A DNA stretch of 64,000 nt from Phycisphaeraceae bacterium (GTDB taxonomy: Bacteria; Planctomycetota; Phycisphaerae; Phycisphaerales; Phycisphaeraceae). Made by a program: the position numbers and the translations under genes. The notes beneath the pieces were generated by a model. The model was not told where the DNA came from. It worked only from the letters and a program-made list of their open reading frames with translations, and searched no databases. The stretch is from the NCBI GenBank assembly GCA_028277745.1, contig JANQFR010000079.1, positions 105,946 to 169,945 on the forward strand, given 5' to 3'. This document shows, piece by piece, positions 1-9,859 of the stretch (position 1 is its first letter; every line of letters starts with the position of its first letter).

Positions 1-1
1 C

Positions 2-1321
2 CCGGCGCCGGCGGCCGACCGTCTGTTCGAGTACGCGGAGTTCCGCGTCAGCGAAGCGCTGCACGACATGGGCGAGCCTGTGCCGACGTGGGCGTTGACC
101 CGGCCGCCGACGCGCGAAGCGGTCGCGCTGGGCCGGTCGCTGATCCACACCGGCAAAGCGCCCGGCGCGGCGGCCGACGCGCCACGCCAGTCGCCCTACT
201 TCACCTGCATCGACTGCCACAACGTGACGCGCGAAGACCCGGTCCTCGCCGAATCCAACCCCGCCGCCCGGCTCAGCTACCTCGCCCGCCGCAACGGCGC
301 CCTGCTCCAGGGCTCCACGTTCTACGGCATGTACAACAAGACCGGTTGGTACAACGGCTACTGGAAAAAGAAGTACGGCTCACTGGTGGACCAGGCGCAA
401 CACGACCTGCGGGCCGCGGTCCAGGTGTGCGCCCAGTATTGCTCGCAAGGCCGGCGGTTCACGGACGACGAGCTCGACGGAGTCATCGCGTACCTATGGC
501 ACAGGCAATACCGCGTGGGTGAGCTGTCGTTGAATGAAGACGGGTTCCGGCAGCTCGCCGCTGCGTTTGACCGGGCCGCGCCCGACCCGGCCGCGGCGGC
601 GGTGATCCGGTCGGGCTACCTGCAGGTCACGCCGCAGACCAAGGGCGAGCCGCCGGCCGATCTTGAGAAGGGGTACGGGCTCGACGGCGACCCGAAGCGC
701 GGCCGGCTCGTGTTCGACCTCTCGTGCCTGCACTGCCACAGCGGGGCGCCTGATGCCCCTGCTCCGTCGTTCGCGGACGCGCGCGCCGCGGCCAAGCGCA
801 TCATCGGCGACATCGGACAACGCAACGAAGACAACCTGTACATGATCCTCCGCAACGGCACGGCGCAGCACCGGGCGTACATGCCCGAGTTCATGACGGA
901 ACGGCTGAGCGATCAACAGATCGCGGACCTGCGCCGCTACCTGGCGGAGTTGGCGGCCGGCGGCGGAACCCACGGGGATGACGCGCCCGGGACCGGGCCC
1001 GCGTTCACGCCGACGAACCCGCTGGACCGGGCGGTGACCGCGGTGTTCGAGAGCAAGTGCGTGATGTGCCACGACCACGCGCCCCGGGGCCCCGCTGCGG
1101 GGATCGGCTACCTGACCGACCTGCCGCGCCTGGCCCGCTCGCCGCTGGTCGAGCCGACGGGCGGCGCGTCCACGCTGGCGTCGGTGATTCAAAATAAAAC
1201 GATGCCGCTACAACGCTGGAGCGGCATCGCGGGTCCGACCGGCATGAGCGAGGCCGATCGTCGCACGATTCTCGACTGGATCGCGCAGCGGGCGCCGGAG
1301 CTGGCCAAGCCCTCGCCTTGA
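2..1321 (+). CDS. Multihaem cytochrome c, 5' end outside the window
   Basis: The reading frame is open from base 2, so the gene begins upstream of the window; the ATG at 68 is unlikely to be the true start. Three CxxCH haem c motifs are visible: CIDCH (206-220), CLHCH (725-739) and CVMCH (1058-1072). This suggests three cytochrome c domains in a periplasmic electron-transfer protein. The segment between the first two haems is long and carries further Cys residues (CAQYC). In the third domain the Met of an IQNKTMP segment is a possible axial ligand. No partner gene is visible, so the electron donor or acceptor cannot be named. I am sure of the cytochrome family but not of the role. Confidence 0.85.
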   Translation, partial: PAPAADRLFEYAEFRVSEALHDMGEPVPTWALTRPPTREAVALGRSLIHTGKAPGAAADAPRQSPYFTCIDCHNVTREDPVLAESNPAARLSYLARRNGALLQGSTFYGMYNKTGWYNGYWKKKYGSLVDQAQHDLRAAVQVCAQYCSQGRRFTDDELDGVIAYLWHRQYRVGELSLNEDGFRQLAAAFDRAAPDPAAAAVIRSGYLQVTPQTKGEPPADLEKGYGLDGDPKRGRLVFDLSCLHCHSGAPDAPAPSFADARAAAKRIIGDIGQRNEDNLYMILRNGTAQHRAYMPEFMTERLSDQQIADLRRYLAELAAGGGTHGDDAPGTGPAFTPTNPLDRAVTAVFESKCVMCHDHAPRGPAAGIGYLTDLPRLARSPLVEPTGGASTLASVIQNKTMPLQRWSGIAGPTGMSEADRRTILDWIAQRAPELAKPSP

Positions 1322-1996
1322 AGGGGCCGGGCGTAAAGAGAAAGCACAGGGGACCGGCTCGACGGCGTACCTTCAATGACCGTCGTCTCGGCGCCCCCTG
1401 TGCTCCCTGTGGTGAATCCCGGGGGGTTCTCGTCGGGCGGTTATCCGAACAACATCCCGGGTCCAAGGCCTTTGCGGCGGCGGTGGGCGGCGGCGCGGCC
1501 ACGGCCGGAACGCAAAACAGATGCAGCACCAATCTTGTTCTTCCTGAGAGTCAGGCCGACCCGAACCGCGGTGTCGGCTAACCCGTCACGCCATATGACG
1601 GATTACCGACCGATACGGCAAAACCGGCGGGTTGTTACAGCCGGCTCCGAGTCATTCGAAGAGGCCGGGCGGTGGTGTTTGCAAGATGTCCGCAGGGAAA
1701 ATGCCGACTGGCGGCCACGCGGCGGCGGCGTAAGATGATAAGAACCCAGACGAAAAAGAAAGCCGCCCGACCAGAGGTGAGCACGTCGTCTGGGCATCCA
1801 GGCCCGCGCCGTACGCCCCGTCGAAATGATGGGAAACCACGACGCGGGCTGCTTTGTGCGCAGGCCGGACAGTGCCTAAGATGTGTTGCCGTTTGGCCAG
1901 GGATGAGCAGCTGCTTATCGGTTAGGACGGAGCGTTCCGAGGGGCCGGGGGCCGGGGTTGAACGGACCCTCCCCCACCCCCTTGTTGAAGCCCGCT
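1322..1996. other. Intergenic stretch without a convincing gene
   Basis: Several overlapping open frames exist here, but none has a good ribosome-binding site, a family motif or a consistent composition. They read as low-complexity Arg/Pro/Ala translations typical of GC-rich non-coding DNA. No strong terminator or promoter was recognised. Confidence 0.4.
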
Positions 1997-2236
1997 ATGA
2001 CCGAAACCCGTCGTCTCGCCCGTAAGCTTGGAGTCACCGAGTCCACCATCCGAGCCCGCCGCTGCCGCGGCCAGCGCCTGGACGCCCCGCCGCAGATCCG
2101 GCTCACCCCCCGTCAGCAATACAACATCGCCCGGGCTGCCGGGACGACCGCCGAGGTGGCCGGGCGTTACGGGGTTTCGGTTTCGACCGTCAAACGCCTG
2201 CGTCGCCTCTACGGCTTGAGCCGCGCCGCGTCGTAG
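1997..2236 (+). CDS. Small helix-turn-helix protein
   Basis: A 79-residue basic protein with two HTH-like halves. The first reads LARKLGVTESTIRARRCRG, the second AGRYGVSVSTVKRLRRLYG. Each resembles a Hin/MerR-type recognition helix (GVS.STV). The frame is open upstream to 1958, but the Met at 1997 directly precedes the first HTH segment and is the likelier start. There is no clear Shine-Dalgarno sequence. The protein probably binds DNA; its target is unknown. It has no co-directional partner closer than the small RNA-like unit downstream. Confidence 0.6.
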   Translation: MTETRRLARKLGVTESTIRARRCRGQRLDAPPQIRLTPRQQYNIARAAGTTAEVAGRYGVSVSTVKRLRRLYGLSRAAS

Positions 2237-2297
2237 TCGGCCAGCTCCCCCAAACCACTTTAAACCAGCTTTTTTCCTCCGATGGGCCCTTCCCCTC

Positions 2298-2325
2298 TTG
2301 ACCTGAGGCCCGGCTTGGCTATCTT
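2298..2325 (+). promoter_or_regulatory. Sigma70-type promoter candidate
   Basis: TTGACC (2298-2303) and TATCTT (2320-2325) are separated by 16 bp. Transcription would start near 2332 and run into the terminator at 2506-2537, which would define a short transcript. Confidence 0.45.
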
Positions 2326-2331
2326 GGCACC

Positions 2332-2537
2332 GCTGAAGGCCAGCGGTTGGCCGACGCACGGAGTCATGCACTCTCATGCAGCACCCGATGATCCACAACC
2401 TGATCCAGGCATCGCCGCTCATGCTCAAAGTCCGTTGGACCCGCGTCTGCGGCGCCCCCTATGAGCCTCCGAGGTAAGTGTTGCATCCACCCGATGGACC
2501 CACCGAACCCCGAAGGCTCGCTCCTTCGGGGTTTTTT
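2332..2537 (+). ncRNA. Candidate small RNA or leader with a short ORF
   Basis: The interval lies between a promoter-like pair at 2298-2325 and a strong terminator. Its predicted 5' end would fold into a hairpin (CCGCTG at 2330-2335 with CAGCGG at 2341-2346). Inside it is a 33-codon ORF starting at an ATG near 2376 (MQHPMIHNLIQASPLMLKVR and on to a stop after YEPPR). That ORF has little ribosome-binding signal, so the unit may be an RNA gene, a small-protein gene or the 5' leader of the gene at 2576. No known RNA family was recognised. Confidence 0.3.
2506..2537 (+). terminator. Rho-independent terminator
   Basis: An 11-bp perfect stem (AACCCCGAAGG at 2506-2516 with CCTTCGGGGTT at 2523-2533), a 6-nt loop and a run of T residues. 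Confidence 0.85.
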
Positions 2538-2575
2538 TAATGGGTCGATGGGGAAGGAATCGAAAGAGCATCACC

Positions 2576-2983
2576 GTGAACACACAACGCCTGATCAAGC
2601 CGTTTCAACAGATCGACGCCCGCGTCCGGGTGAGCCCGATGGCGGTGGGCCACGGCGCCCAGCCCGATGAGCCGGGCGTGCGGGTCACAGTCGCCCAGGA
2701 CGCCCGGGGCTCGTTCATTGATATCCGTGCGGACTACCAGCGGGTCATGGACATCCACGTGCTCGATGTCGATGTGTCCGCCAGGCAACTGCTGCTGCGG
2801 GTGGAGGACTGGGGCATGAGGTTAACCGACTCGGGTGACGACCAGTCCCCGCTGTTCCTGGTCGGCCACGACGCGCTGTCGCTTTATGTCATGGCGTTGC
2901 CGCCGGCGTGCGGCGTCCAGACCGTCGAACAGGCCGGCGTGCTGCTCCAGCCCCACGCCGCCCGCGACGCCCAACGCAACTGA
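2576..2983 (+). CDS. Conserved hypothetical protein
   Basis: A 135-residue protein with no signal peptide or membrane segment. The GTG at 2576 is preferred because the frame upstream of it (from 2540) overlaps the region right after the terminator and reads as Arg-rich filler. The protein has regular alternating hydrophobic residues (RGSFIDIRADYQRVMDIHVL, LLLRVEDWGMRL), suggesting a compact beta-rich fold. The last 20 residues are Ala/Gln-rich and may be disordered. I do not recognise the family. It is followed by a 238-bp gap before the LuxR/PAS regulator. Confidence 0.6.
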   Translation: MNTQRLIKPFQQIDARVRVSPMAVGHGAQPDEPGVRVTVAQDARGSFIDIRADYQRVMDIHVLDVDVSARQLLLRVEDWGMRLTDSGDDQSPLFLVGHDALSLYVMALPPACGVQTVEQAGVLLQPHAARDAQRN

Positions 2984-3221
2984 AGCTCTCGCTGGACCTT
3001 CGGGAGCCGTCGCCCCACTTCCGGATGCGGGGCGGCGGCTTCATGGAGTCTAAATCCCCGCAAACCCACCCCGTGACCGGCATGATCTGTAAAAACCCGG
3101 CAGCCGCCCCGGGCATTTTGGGGGGAAGACCTTAAACTGGAGTAGGGGGGCGGTGAATCTGAACGGCCGGGCGTGCGACACCTTCCCCTGTCTATCCCAC
3201 GCACCCATGGGGAATCTGAGC

Positions 3222-4445
3222 ATGACCAACCCTTCCATCGCTGTCGACGACGGGCACCCCCTTCTTGAACGCCTGACACCGCGGGAACGCGAAGTGCTCG
3301 AACTGGTCGGGCGCGGGCTAACCCTGCCCGAGATCGCCGAGCGGTTGTGCCGGAGTTTGAAAACCATCGAGAGCCACCGGCTCTCCCTCGGGCGGAAGCT
3401 TGAAGCGGGTAACCGCGTCGAACTCGCCCGGATCGCCATCGCCGCCGGTCTCGCGCCGCTCCAGGACCCCGACGCCGCCCCGCCCGACCCCGACGCCGGG
3501 GGCCGGCTCCGCGATCAGCTCGCGTCCGCCGACCCCGCCTGGCAGGCGCTGCAGCAACTTGAAGCCCTCACCCGCCATACCGCCGGCCCCGCCTATTTCC
3601 GCCAATTCGTCCAGCACGCCTGCCCCCTGCTCCAGGCCGACCTCGCCCTCGTCTGCGAGATCCTCGACGACGGCTTCCGGATCCTCGCCGCCTCGACCCC
3701 GCAATCCCTCATCGACTCCGGCCGCCTGCCCGCCTCGGTCGAGCCTTGCCGACACGTCGCCGAAGACGGCTTCCTCCGCGTCGACCAAGGCTTCCAGGAG
3801 CGGTTCCCCGACCACCCGGCCCTGCGGTTCATCGACGCCCAGGGCTACGTCGGCATCTGCCTCCACCGCGCCGACGGTCAGCCCACCGGGCTGATCAACC
3901 TGTTGTTCGAACGCCCTATCAACAGCGACGTGCAGCTCGAAGCCATCCTCCGCTTCATCGCCCCCCGCGCCGCGGCCGAGCTGGAACGCATCAATATCGC
4001 CGAGCAACTCCGTGAGACCCAGGAATCTCTCGAAGACACCGTCGCTCAGCGCACCCAGGAGCTTCAAGACGCCCTGCGCGAAGTCCGGGCCCGCGAGACC
4101 AAGTACCGCACCCTCGTCGAAACCATGTCCGACGGCCTGTGCGCGTTCGACCAGGACTACCGCATCACCTACGTCAATCAGCGCCTTTGCGACATGCTCC
4201 ACACCCTCCCCGATCACATGATCGGCCGGCTGCCGACCGACTTCATGCCCGAGGAGGACGCCGCCGAGTTCCTCGCCGCCGACGACCAACGCCAGCAGGG
4301 CACCCTTGGCCAATACCGCCTCCGCCTCAAACGCACCGACGGCTCCACGTTCCCGGTCATCATCTCGCCCCGCACCCTTTTCGACGAGCAAAGACGCTTC
4401 CGGGGCTCGTTCGGCGTCGTCACCGACCTCTCCCCACATCTCTGA
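3222..4445 (+). CDS. LuxR-type HTH regulator with GAF-like and PAS domains
   Basis: A 407-residue protein. Residues about 17-80 form a LuxR/GerE helix-turn-helix (LTPREREVLELVGRGLTLPE, then SLKTIESH). A GAF-like region follows (about 115-265), then a coiled coil (QETQ...TVAQRTQELQDALREV), then a PAS domain at about 298-405 (YRTLVETMSDGLCAFDQDYR). No kinase or receiver domain is present. Having the DNA-binding domain at the N-terminus and the sensory domains at the C-terminus reverses the usual LuxR order. It is probably a one-component sensor-regulator. The Met at 3222 is chosen over 3153 because it directly precedes the folded domain. The ligand is unknown. Confidence 0.8.
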   Translation: MTNPSIAVDDGHPLLERLTPREREVLELVGRGLTLPEIAERLCRSLKTIESHRLSLGRKLEAGNRVELARIAIAAGLAPLQDPDAAPPDPDAGGRLRDQLASADPAWQALQQLEALTRHTAGPAYFRQFVQHACPLLQADLALVCEILDDGFRILAASTPQSLIDSGRLPASVEPCRHVAEDGFLRVDQGFQERFPDHPALRFIDAQGYVGICLHRADGQPTGLINLLFERPINSDVQLEAILRFIAPRAAAELERINIAEQLRETQESLEDTVAQRTQELQDALREVRARETKYRTLVETMSDGLCAFDQDYRITYVNQRLCDMLHTLPDHMIGRLPTDFMPEEDAAEFLAADDQRQQGTLGQYRLRLKRTDGSTFPVIISPRTLFDEQRRFRGSFGVVTDLSPHL

Positions 4446-4526
4446 AACCTGTTCATCCACCATCGGAGAAGCCCGGGCCTCTACGGCATCAGCACGTTGG
4501 CCGCGGATCATGTAAGGTCGTGCGTC

Positions 4527-5315
4527 ATGGCCCGCGAAGCCGTCAGGCAACCCCTGAGCCCTTCGGTCCTGCAACGCATCGACGCGTGGCGGTCGGCGCC
4601 GGTCCTGGAAGACTGGCCCGCGGAGCCGCCCTATCGGCGGACCTTCACCCTGCTGGCTCAGCACGGCTGGGTGGACGGCAGCTTTCCGGTCGGCGTCCTC
4701 GAGCTGCAGCGCAGCGAAACCGACCGCCGGACCGGGCTGTTCGAGCTGTCCGTCCGGCAGAAACGGGCCGGGAATACCTTGCGGGAGCACCTGATTGACG
4801 CCACGCTGACCTGCCGGGAGGACGCGCTGGCGACGCCGGTCCGTTGGGAACTGGAGAGCCGGTTCACCGTCGCCCGGCAGCGTGAACTGCCCCGGCTGAC
4901 CTACCGGGAAAGCGGCTGCCTGACGGACGGACGCCTGGAGGTGCGGATCGACGGGCGGCCCGCCCGGCGCGACGTCGGGCCCGCCTACACCTGCGACTGG
5001 AGTCTGCTGGACGCGGTCGGCCGCCTGCGCCAGGCGGCGATGACGCCGGTGTCGTTCGATGTCCTGCAGGACATGACGCTGGTCAAGCGCGGCCAGACGC
5101 TCACGTTCCGTGAAGACCGCAACGATCGCCTCGGGGACGCCAGCCCGCCGCTACGGTGTTTTGTTCAGCAGGGCCCGGGCAACCTCCCTTACGAGTACTG
5201 GGTCGATGACGAGGGCCGGCCGGCCTGCGTGGTCAACGCGTTCCACGCCTGGCTGCTCGACGATGAAGCGCCGCGCCGCTTCGACGACCAACTCATCCGG
5301 CTCGGCGCTCGTTGA
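4527..5315 (+). CDS. Hypothetical protein upstream of the sulfatase
   Basis: A 262-residue soluble protein rich in charged residues, with no signal peptide, membrane segment or recognised motif. Its sequence suggests a beta-sandwich or barrel (ELSVRQKRAGNTLREHLIDA, PVRWELESRFTV). The stop is 22 bp upstream of the sulfatase start, so the two are probably co-transcribed and it may take part in the same degradation step. The ATG at 4527 is preferred over the in-frame codon at 4497. Confidence 0.65.
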   Translation: MAREAVRQPLSPSVLQRIDAWRSAPVLEDWPAEPPYRRTFTLLAQHGWVDGSFPVGVLELQRSETDRRTGLFELSVRQKRAGNTLREHLIDATLTCREDALATPVRWELESRFTVARQRELPRLTYRESGCLTDGRLEVRIDGRPARRDVGPAYTCDWSLLDAVGRLRQAAMTPVSFDVLQDMTLVKRGQTLTFREDRNDRLGDASPPLRCFVQQGPGNLPYEYWVDDEGRPACVVNAFHAWLLDDEAPRRFDDQLIRLGAR

Positions 5316-5337
5316 GCAACTCCCGCCTCCCACCGCC

Positions 5338-6642
5338 ATGACCGAACAACCCAACATCCTCTTCATCTACACGGATCAGCAGCACATCGATACGATCGCC
5401 GCCCTGGGCTGCCCGTATCTCCAAACGCCGGGCATGGATCGGCTGGTGCGGCAGGGGACGAGCTTCAGCCAGTCCTACTGCCCCAGCCCGCTCTGCGGGC
5501 CGTGCCGCGCCGCGGTGTACACCGGCCGCATGGCCAGCGAAGTCGGCGTGACGGACAACGGCGCCCGCCCCGAGCCGGGCGTCCCGTTCATGGGCGAATG
5601 GCTACGCAAGCAAGCCGGGTACGAGACGGTCTACATGGGCAAGTGGCACGTGCCGCAATACTTCACGTCGAACGTGCCGGGCTTCGACGTGCTGTTTGGC
5701 GGCCGCGGTGGGCCCGGCGCCCTGTCTGACAACTCCTACACGTTCGCCGCCGACGCCTTCCTCCGCCAGTATGACGGGTCCAAGCCCTTCCTCATGGCCC
5801 TCAACTACATGCAGCCGCACGACATCTGCGAGTGGATGCGGCTCAACCAGGATCGCTTCGAGCGGCTGCCCTTTCCCGATCTGGAACACGAACTGCCCCC
5901 GTTGCCGGACAATTTCGACATCCCCGACCCCGAGCCCGCCCTGGTCCGGAAAGTGCGGGCCGGCAGCCCGAGCGTACAGGGCGGCTGGGACGAGCGACAC
6001 TGGCGTTACTATCGATGGGCCTACCACCGCCACGTGGAGATGGTGGACGCCGAGATCGGCCGCGTGCTCGACGCGCTGGACGCCTCGCCGCACCGTGAGA
6101 ACACCCTGATCCTCTTCTCGTCCGACCACGGCGAAGGCTTGGCGCATCACCAGATGACCCGCAAGTCGTTCCTGTATGAGGAAGCCGCGAAGGTCCCGTT
6201 GATCGTCAGCTGGCCGGGGCGCCTGCCGCAGGACGTCCGAGACGACCATACGCTGGTGACCGGCGTCGACCTGGTTCCGACCATGTGCGATTTCGCGGGC
6301 ATCGACCCGCCGCCCAAGGCCCGGGGCCTGAGCCTGCGCCCCTTGCTCGAAAACGGCCAGGCCCTCGCCCGGACATTCGTGACATCCGAGATCGCGGACA
6401 ACCGCGGCCAGATGCTCAGGTCGTCGAGATACAAATACATCGCTTACCTCGACGACCCGACCGAACAGCTCTTCGACCTGAAGGATGACCCCGGCGAAAC
6501 CCGCAACCTGGCCGGGGACGCCGCCTGCGCGTCTGTTCTACAGGACCACCGGGACATGCATCGGCAGTGGGTCGGCTCCCTGGAAGTCTCCCCGCGCGTC
6601 GCCCACCGCTGGTACGAGAGCCGCGCCCAGGCTGTCGGATAA
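5338..6642 (+). CDS. Type I sulfatase
   Basis: A 434-residue sulfatase of the alkaline phosphatase superfamily. The N-terminus NILFIYTDQQH carries the first metal-binding Asp. The sequence CGPCR at residues 53-57 matches the C-x-P-x-R signature, whose Cys53 would be converted to formylglycine. MGKWHVP and SSDHGEG supply further conserved active-site residues. The open frame extends upstream to 5110, but the Met at 5338 is the family start. No signal peptide is seen. Planctomycetes use many such enzymes on sulfated polysaccharides; the substrate here cannot be told. It converges on lipA. Confidence 0.92.
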   Translation: MTEQPNILFIYTDQQHIDTIAALGCPYLQTPGMDRLVRQGTSFSQSYCPSPLCGPCRAAVYTGRMASEVGVTDNGARPEPGVPFMGEWLRKQAGYETVYMGKWHVPQYFTSNVPGFDVLFGGRGGPGALSDNSYTFAADAFLRQYDGSKPFLMALNYMQPHDICEWMRLNQDRFERLPFPDLEHELPPLPDNFDIPDPEPALVRKVRAGSPSVQGGWDERHWRYYRWAYHRHVEMVDAEIGRVLDALDASPHRENTLILFSSDHGEGLAHHQMTRKSFLYEEAAKVPLIVSWPGRLPQDVRDDHTLVTGVDLVPTMCDFAGIDPPPKARGLSLRPLLENGQALARTFVTSEIADNRGQMLRSSRYKYIAYLDDPTEQLFDLKDDPGETRNLAGDAACASVLQDHRDMHRQWVGSLEVSPRVAHRWYESRAQAVG

Positions 6643-6662
6643 ACCGCTCAGCAACAGCGCGT

Positions 6663-7760
6663 TCACGCCCGGGCGGCGTCTTCCATCTTGAGCACCTGGT
6701 CGTCGGCGTGGTACGACGAACGCACCAGCGGGCCCGACTCGCAGTGGCGGAAGCCGATCGCCTCGGCCTGCTGCTTGTACTCCACGAACTGCGCGGGGGT
6801 GACCCAGTGCGAGATCGGCAGGTGGTTGCGCGTCGGCTGGAGGTACTGGCCGATGGTGAGGATGTCGCACGTCTCGTGGACGCCCGGGTACGTCGCGTTG
6901 GGGTGGGACCGCTCTGCGATCCGCGGCGCGGCGTCCGGGGCGGCGGCGGGTTGCTGGTAGGTCAGCGGGGACGCGGGATCGGGGTGAGCGAACGGGTCGC
7001 GATTGGTCGCGGGGTCGTCGCGGGACACGCCGTCGACGCGCACGCCGTCGGCGACGTCGCGCATCAACTCGATGACTTCTTCCTCGCGCTCGCCGATGCC
7101 GACCATGATGCCGGTCTTGACGGTCAGGCCCTGGGCCTTGGCGCGTCGGAGCAATTCGATGCTGCGGTCGTACTTGGCCTGCGGGCGCACCGCGGGGTAG
7201 AGCCGCTTGACGGTTTCCATGTTGTGGTTGAGGATCTCGGGGCGTTCATCGAGGACGAGCTGCAGCGCGTCCCAGTCGCCCTCGAAGTCGGGGATGAGGA
7301 CCTCGATGTTCGTGCCGGGCGACTGGCGGCGGATCTGCCGGATGGTCTGGGCCCAGATGGCGGCCCCGCCGTCGGGCAGCTCGTCACGGTTGACGGAGGT
7401 GATGACGATGTGCTTGAGCCGCATGATGGCGGCGGCCTCGCCGACGCGGCGGGGCTCATCGGCGTCGTACTCGGGGGGTCGGCCGGTCTTGATGTGGCAG
7501 AAGCCGCAGGAGCGGGTGCAGACGTCGCCGAGGATCATCATCGTCGCGGTGCCGCGCTCCCAGCACTCGCCCATGTTCGGGCACATGGCCGACTCGCAGA
7601 CGGTGTGCAGGCGGTGCTTGTCGACCAGGGCCCGGGTGTCGCGGAACCCCGGGCCAGCGGGCAGTTTGGCGCGCAGCCAGTCCGGCTTGCGGCGGCGGAT
7701 GAAGGCCCCGCCGTCGACCGCGTTGTCCAGCACCATGTCAGAGAGATTAATCGGCTTCAC
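6663..7760 (-). CDS. lipA: Lipoyl synthase
   Basis: A 365-residue radical SAM enzyme that inserts two sulfurs into protein-bound octanoyl groups. The auxiliary cluster ligands are Cys55, Cys60 and Cys66 ([12 protein letters not shown]). The SAM cluster motif CTRSCGFC is at 81-88, and NHNMETV and TIGQYLQPT are typical LipA segments. Between the helix [10 protein letters not shown] and [12 protein letters not shown] there is an insertion of roughly 55-60 residues (about 238-297), rich in Pro, Ala and Asp, that standard LipA proteins lack. The start is GTG at 7760. It is the last gene of the dnaG-rpoD-lipA run, 87 bp after rpoD. Confidence 0.94.
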   Translation of the reverse strand: MKPINLSDMVLDNAVDGGAFIRRRKPDWLRAKLPAGPGFRDTRALVDKHRLHTVCESAMCPNMGECWERGTATMMILGDVCTRSCGFCHIKTGRPPEYDADEPRRVGEAAAIMRLKHIVITSVNRDELPDGGAAIWAQTIRQIRRQSPGTNIEVLIPDFEGDWDALQLVLDERPEILNHNMETVKRLYPAVRPQAKYDRSIELLRRAKAQGLTVKTGIMVGIGEREEEVIELMRDVADGVRVDGVSRDDPATNRDPFAHPDPASPLTYQQPAAAPDAAPRIAERSHPNATYPGVHETCDILTIGQYLQPTRNHLPISHWVTPAQFVEYKQQAEAIGFRHCESGPLVRSSYHADDQVLKMEDAARA

Positions 7761-7847
7761 GCTGGAAGTTTATCGGCGACGCGGCCCGGGTCCAGTCTGA
7801 CAGCGCGGGGCGTGGCCCGCCGCGGATCAGGCCCCGTCACCCGGAGG

Positions 7848-9662
<1,815 letters not shown>

Positions 9663-9859
9663 GTCTAAGCCTCGCTTCCAAACCTGTCCGCAGCCACCGG
9701 GGGGCCGATTTGAAGGCCGCCGGACCACGGATCTTTTCCCTATAGGCCGCGTTTTCCGTCCCGCGGCCGTCTGTGTCGTCTCTGCTCCCGCCGATCCCCG
9801 GCGGGCGCCCGCGTCGGACGGGCTCATCTTCTCCTGCCTCGGGCTCTCGCCCTACTCAT

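Noticed and set aside
1376..1738. Open frame of 120 codons downstream of the cytochrome
   Set aside because: It has no ribosome-binding site and reads as Pro/Arg-rich filler.
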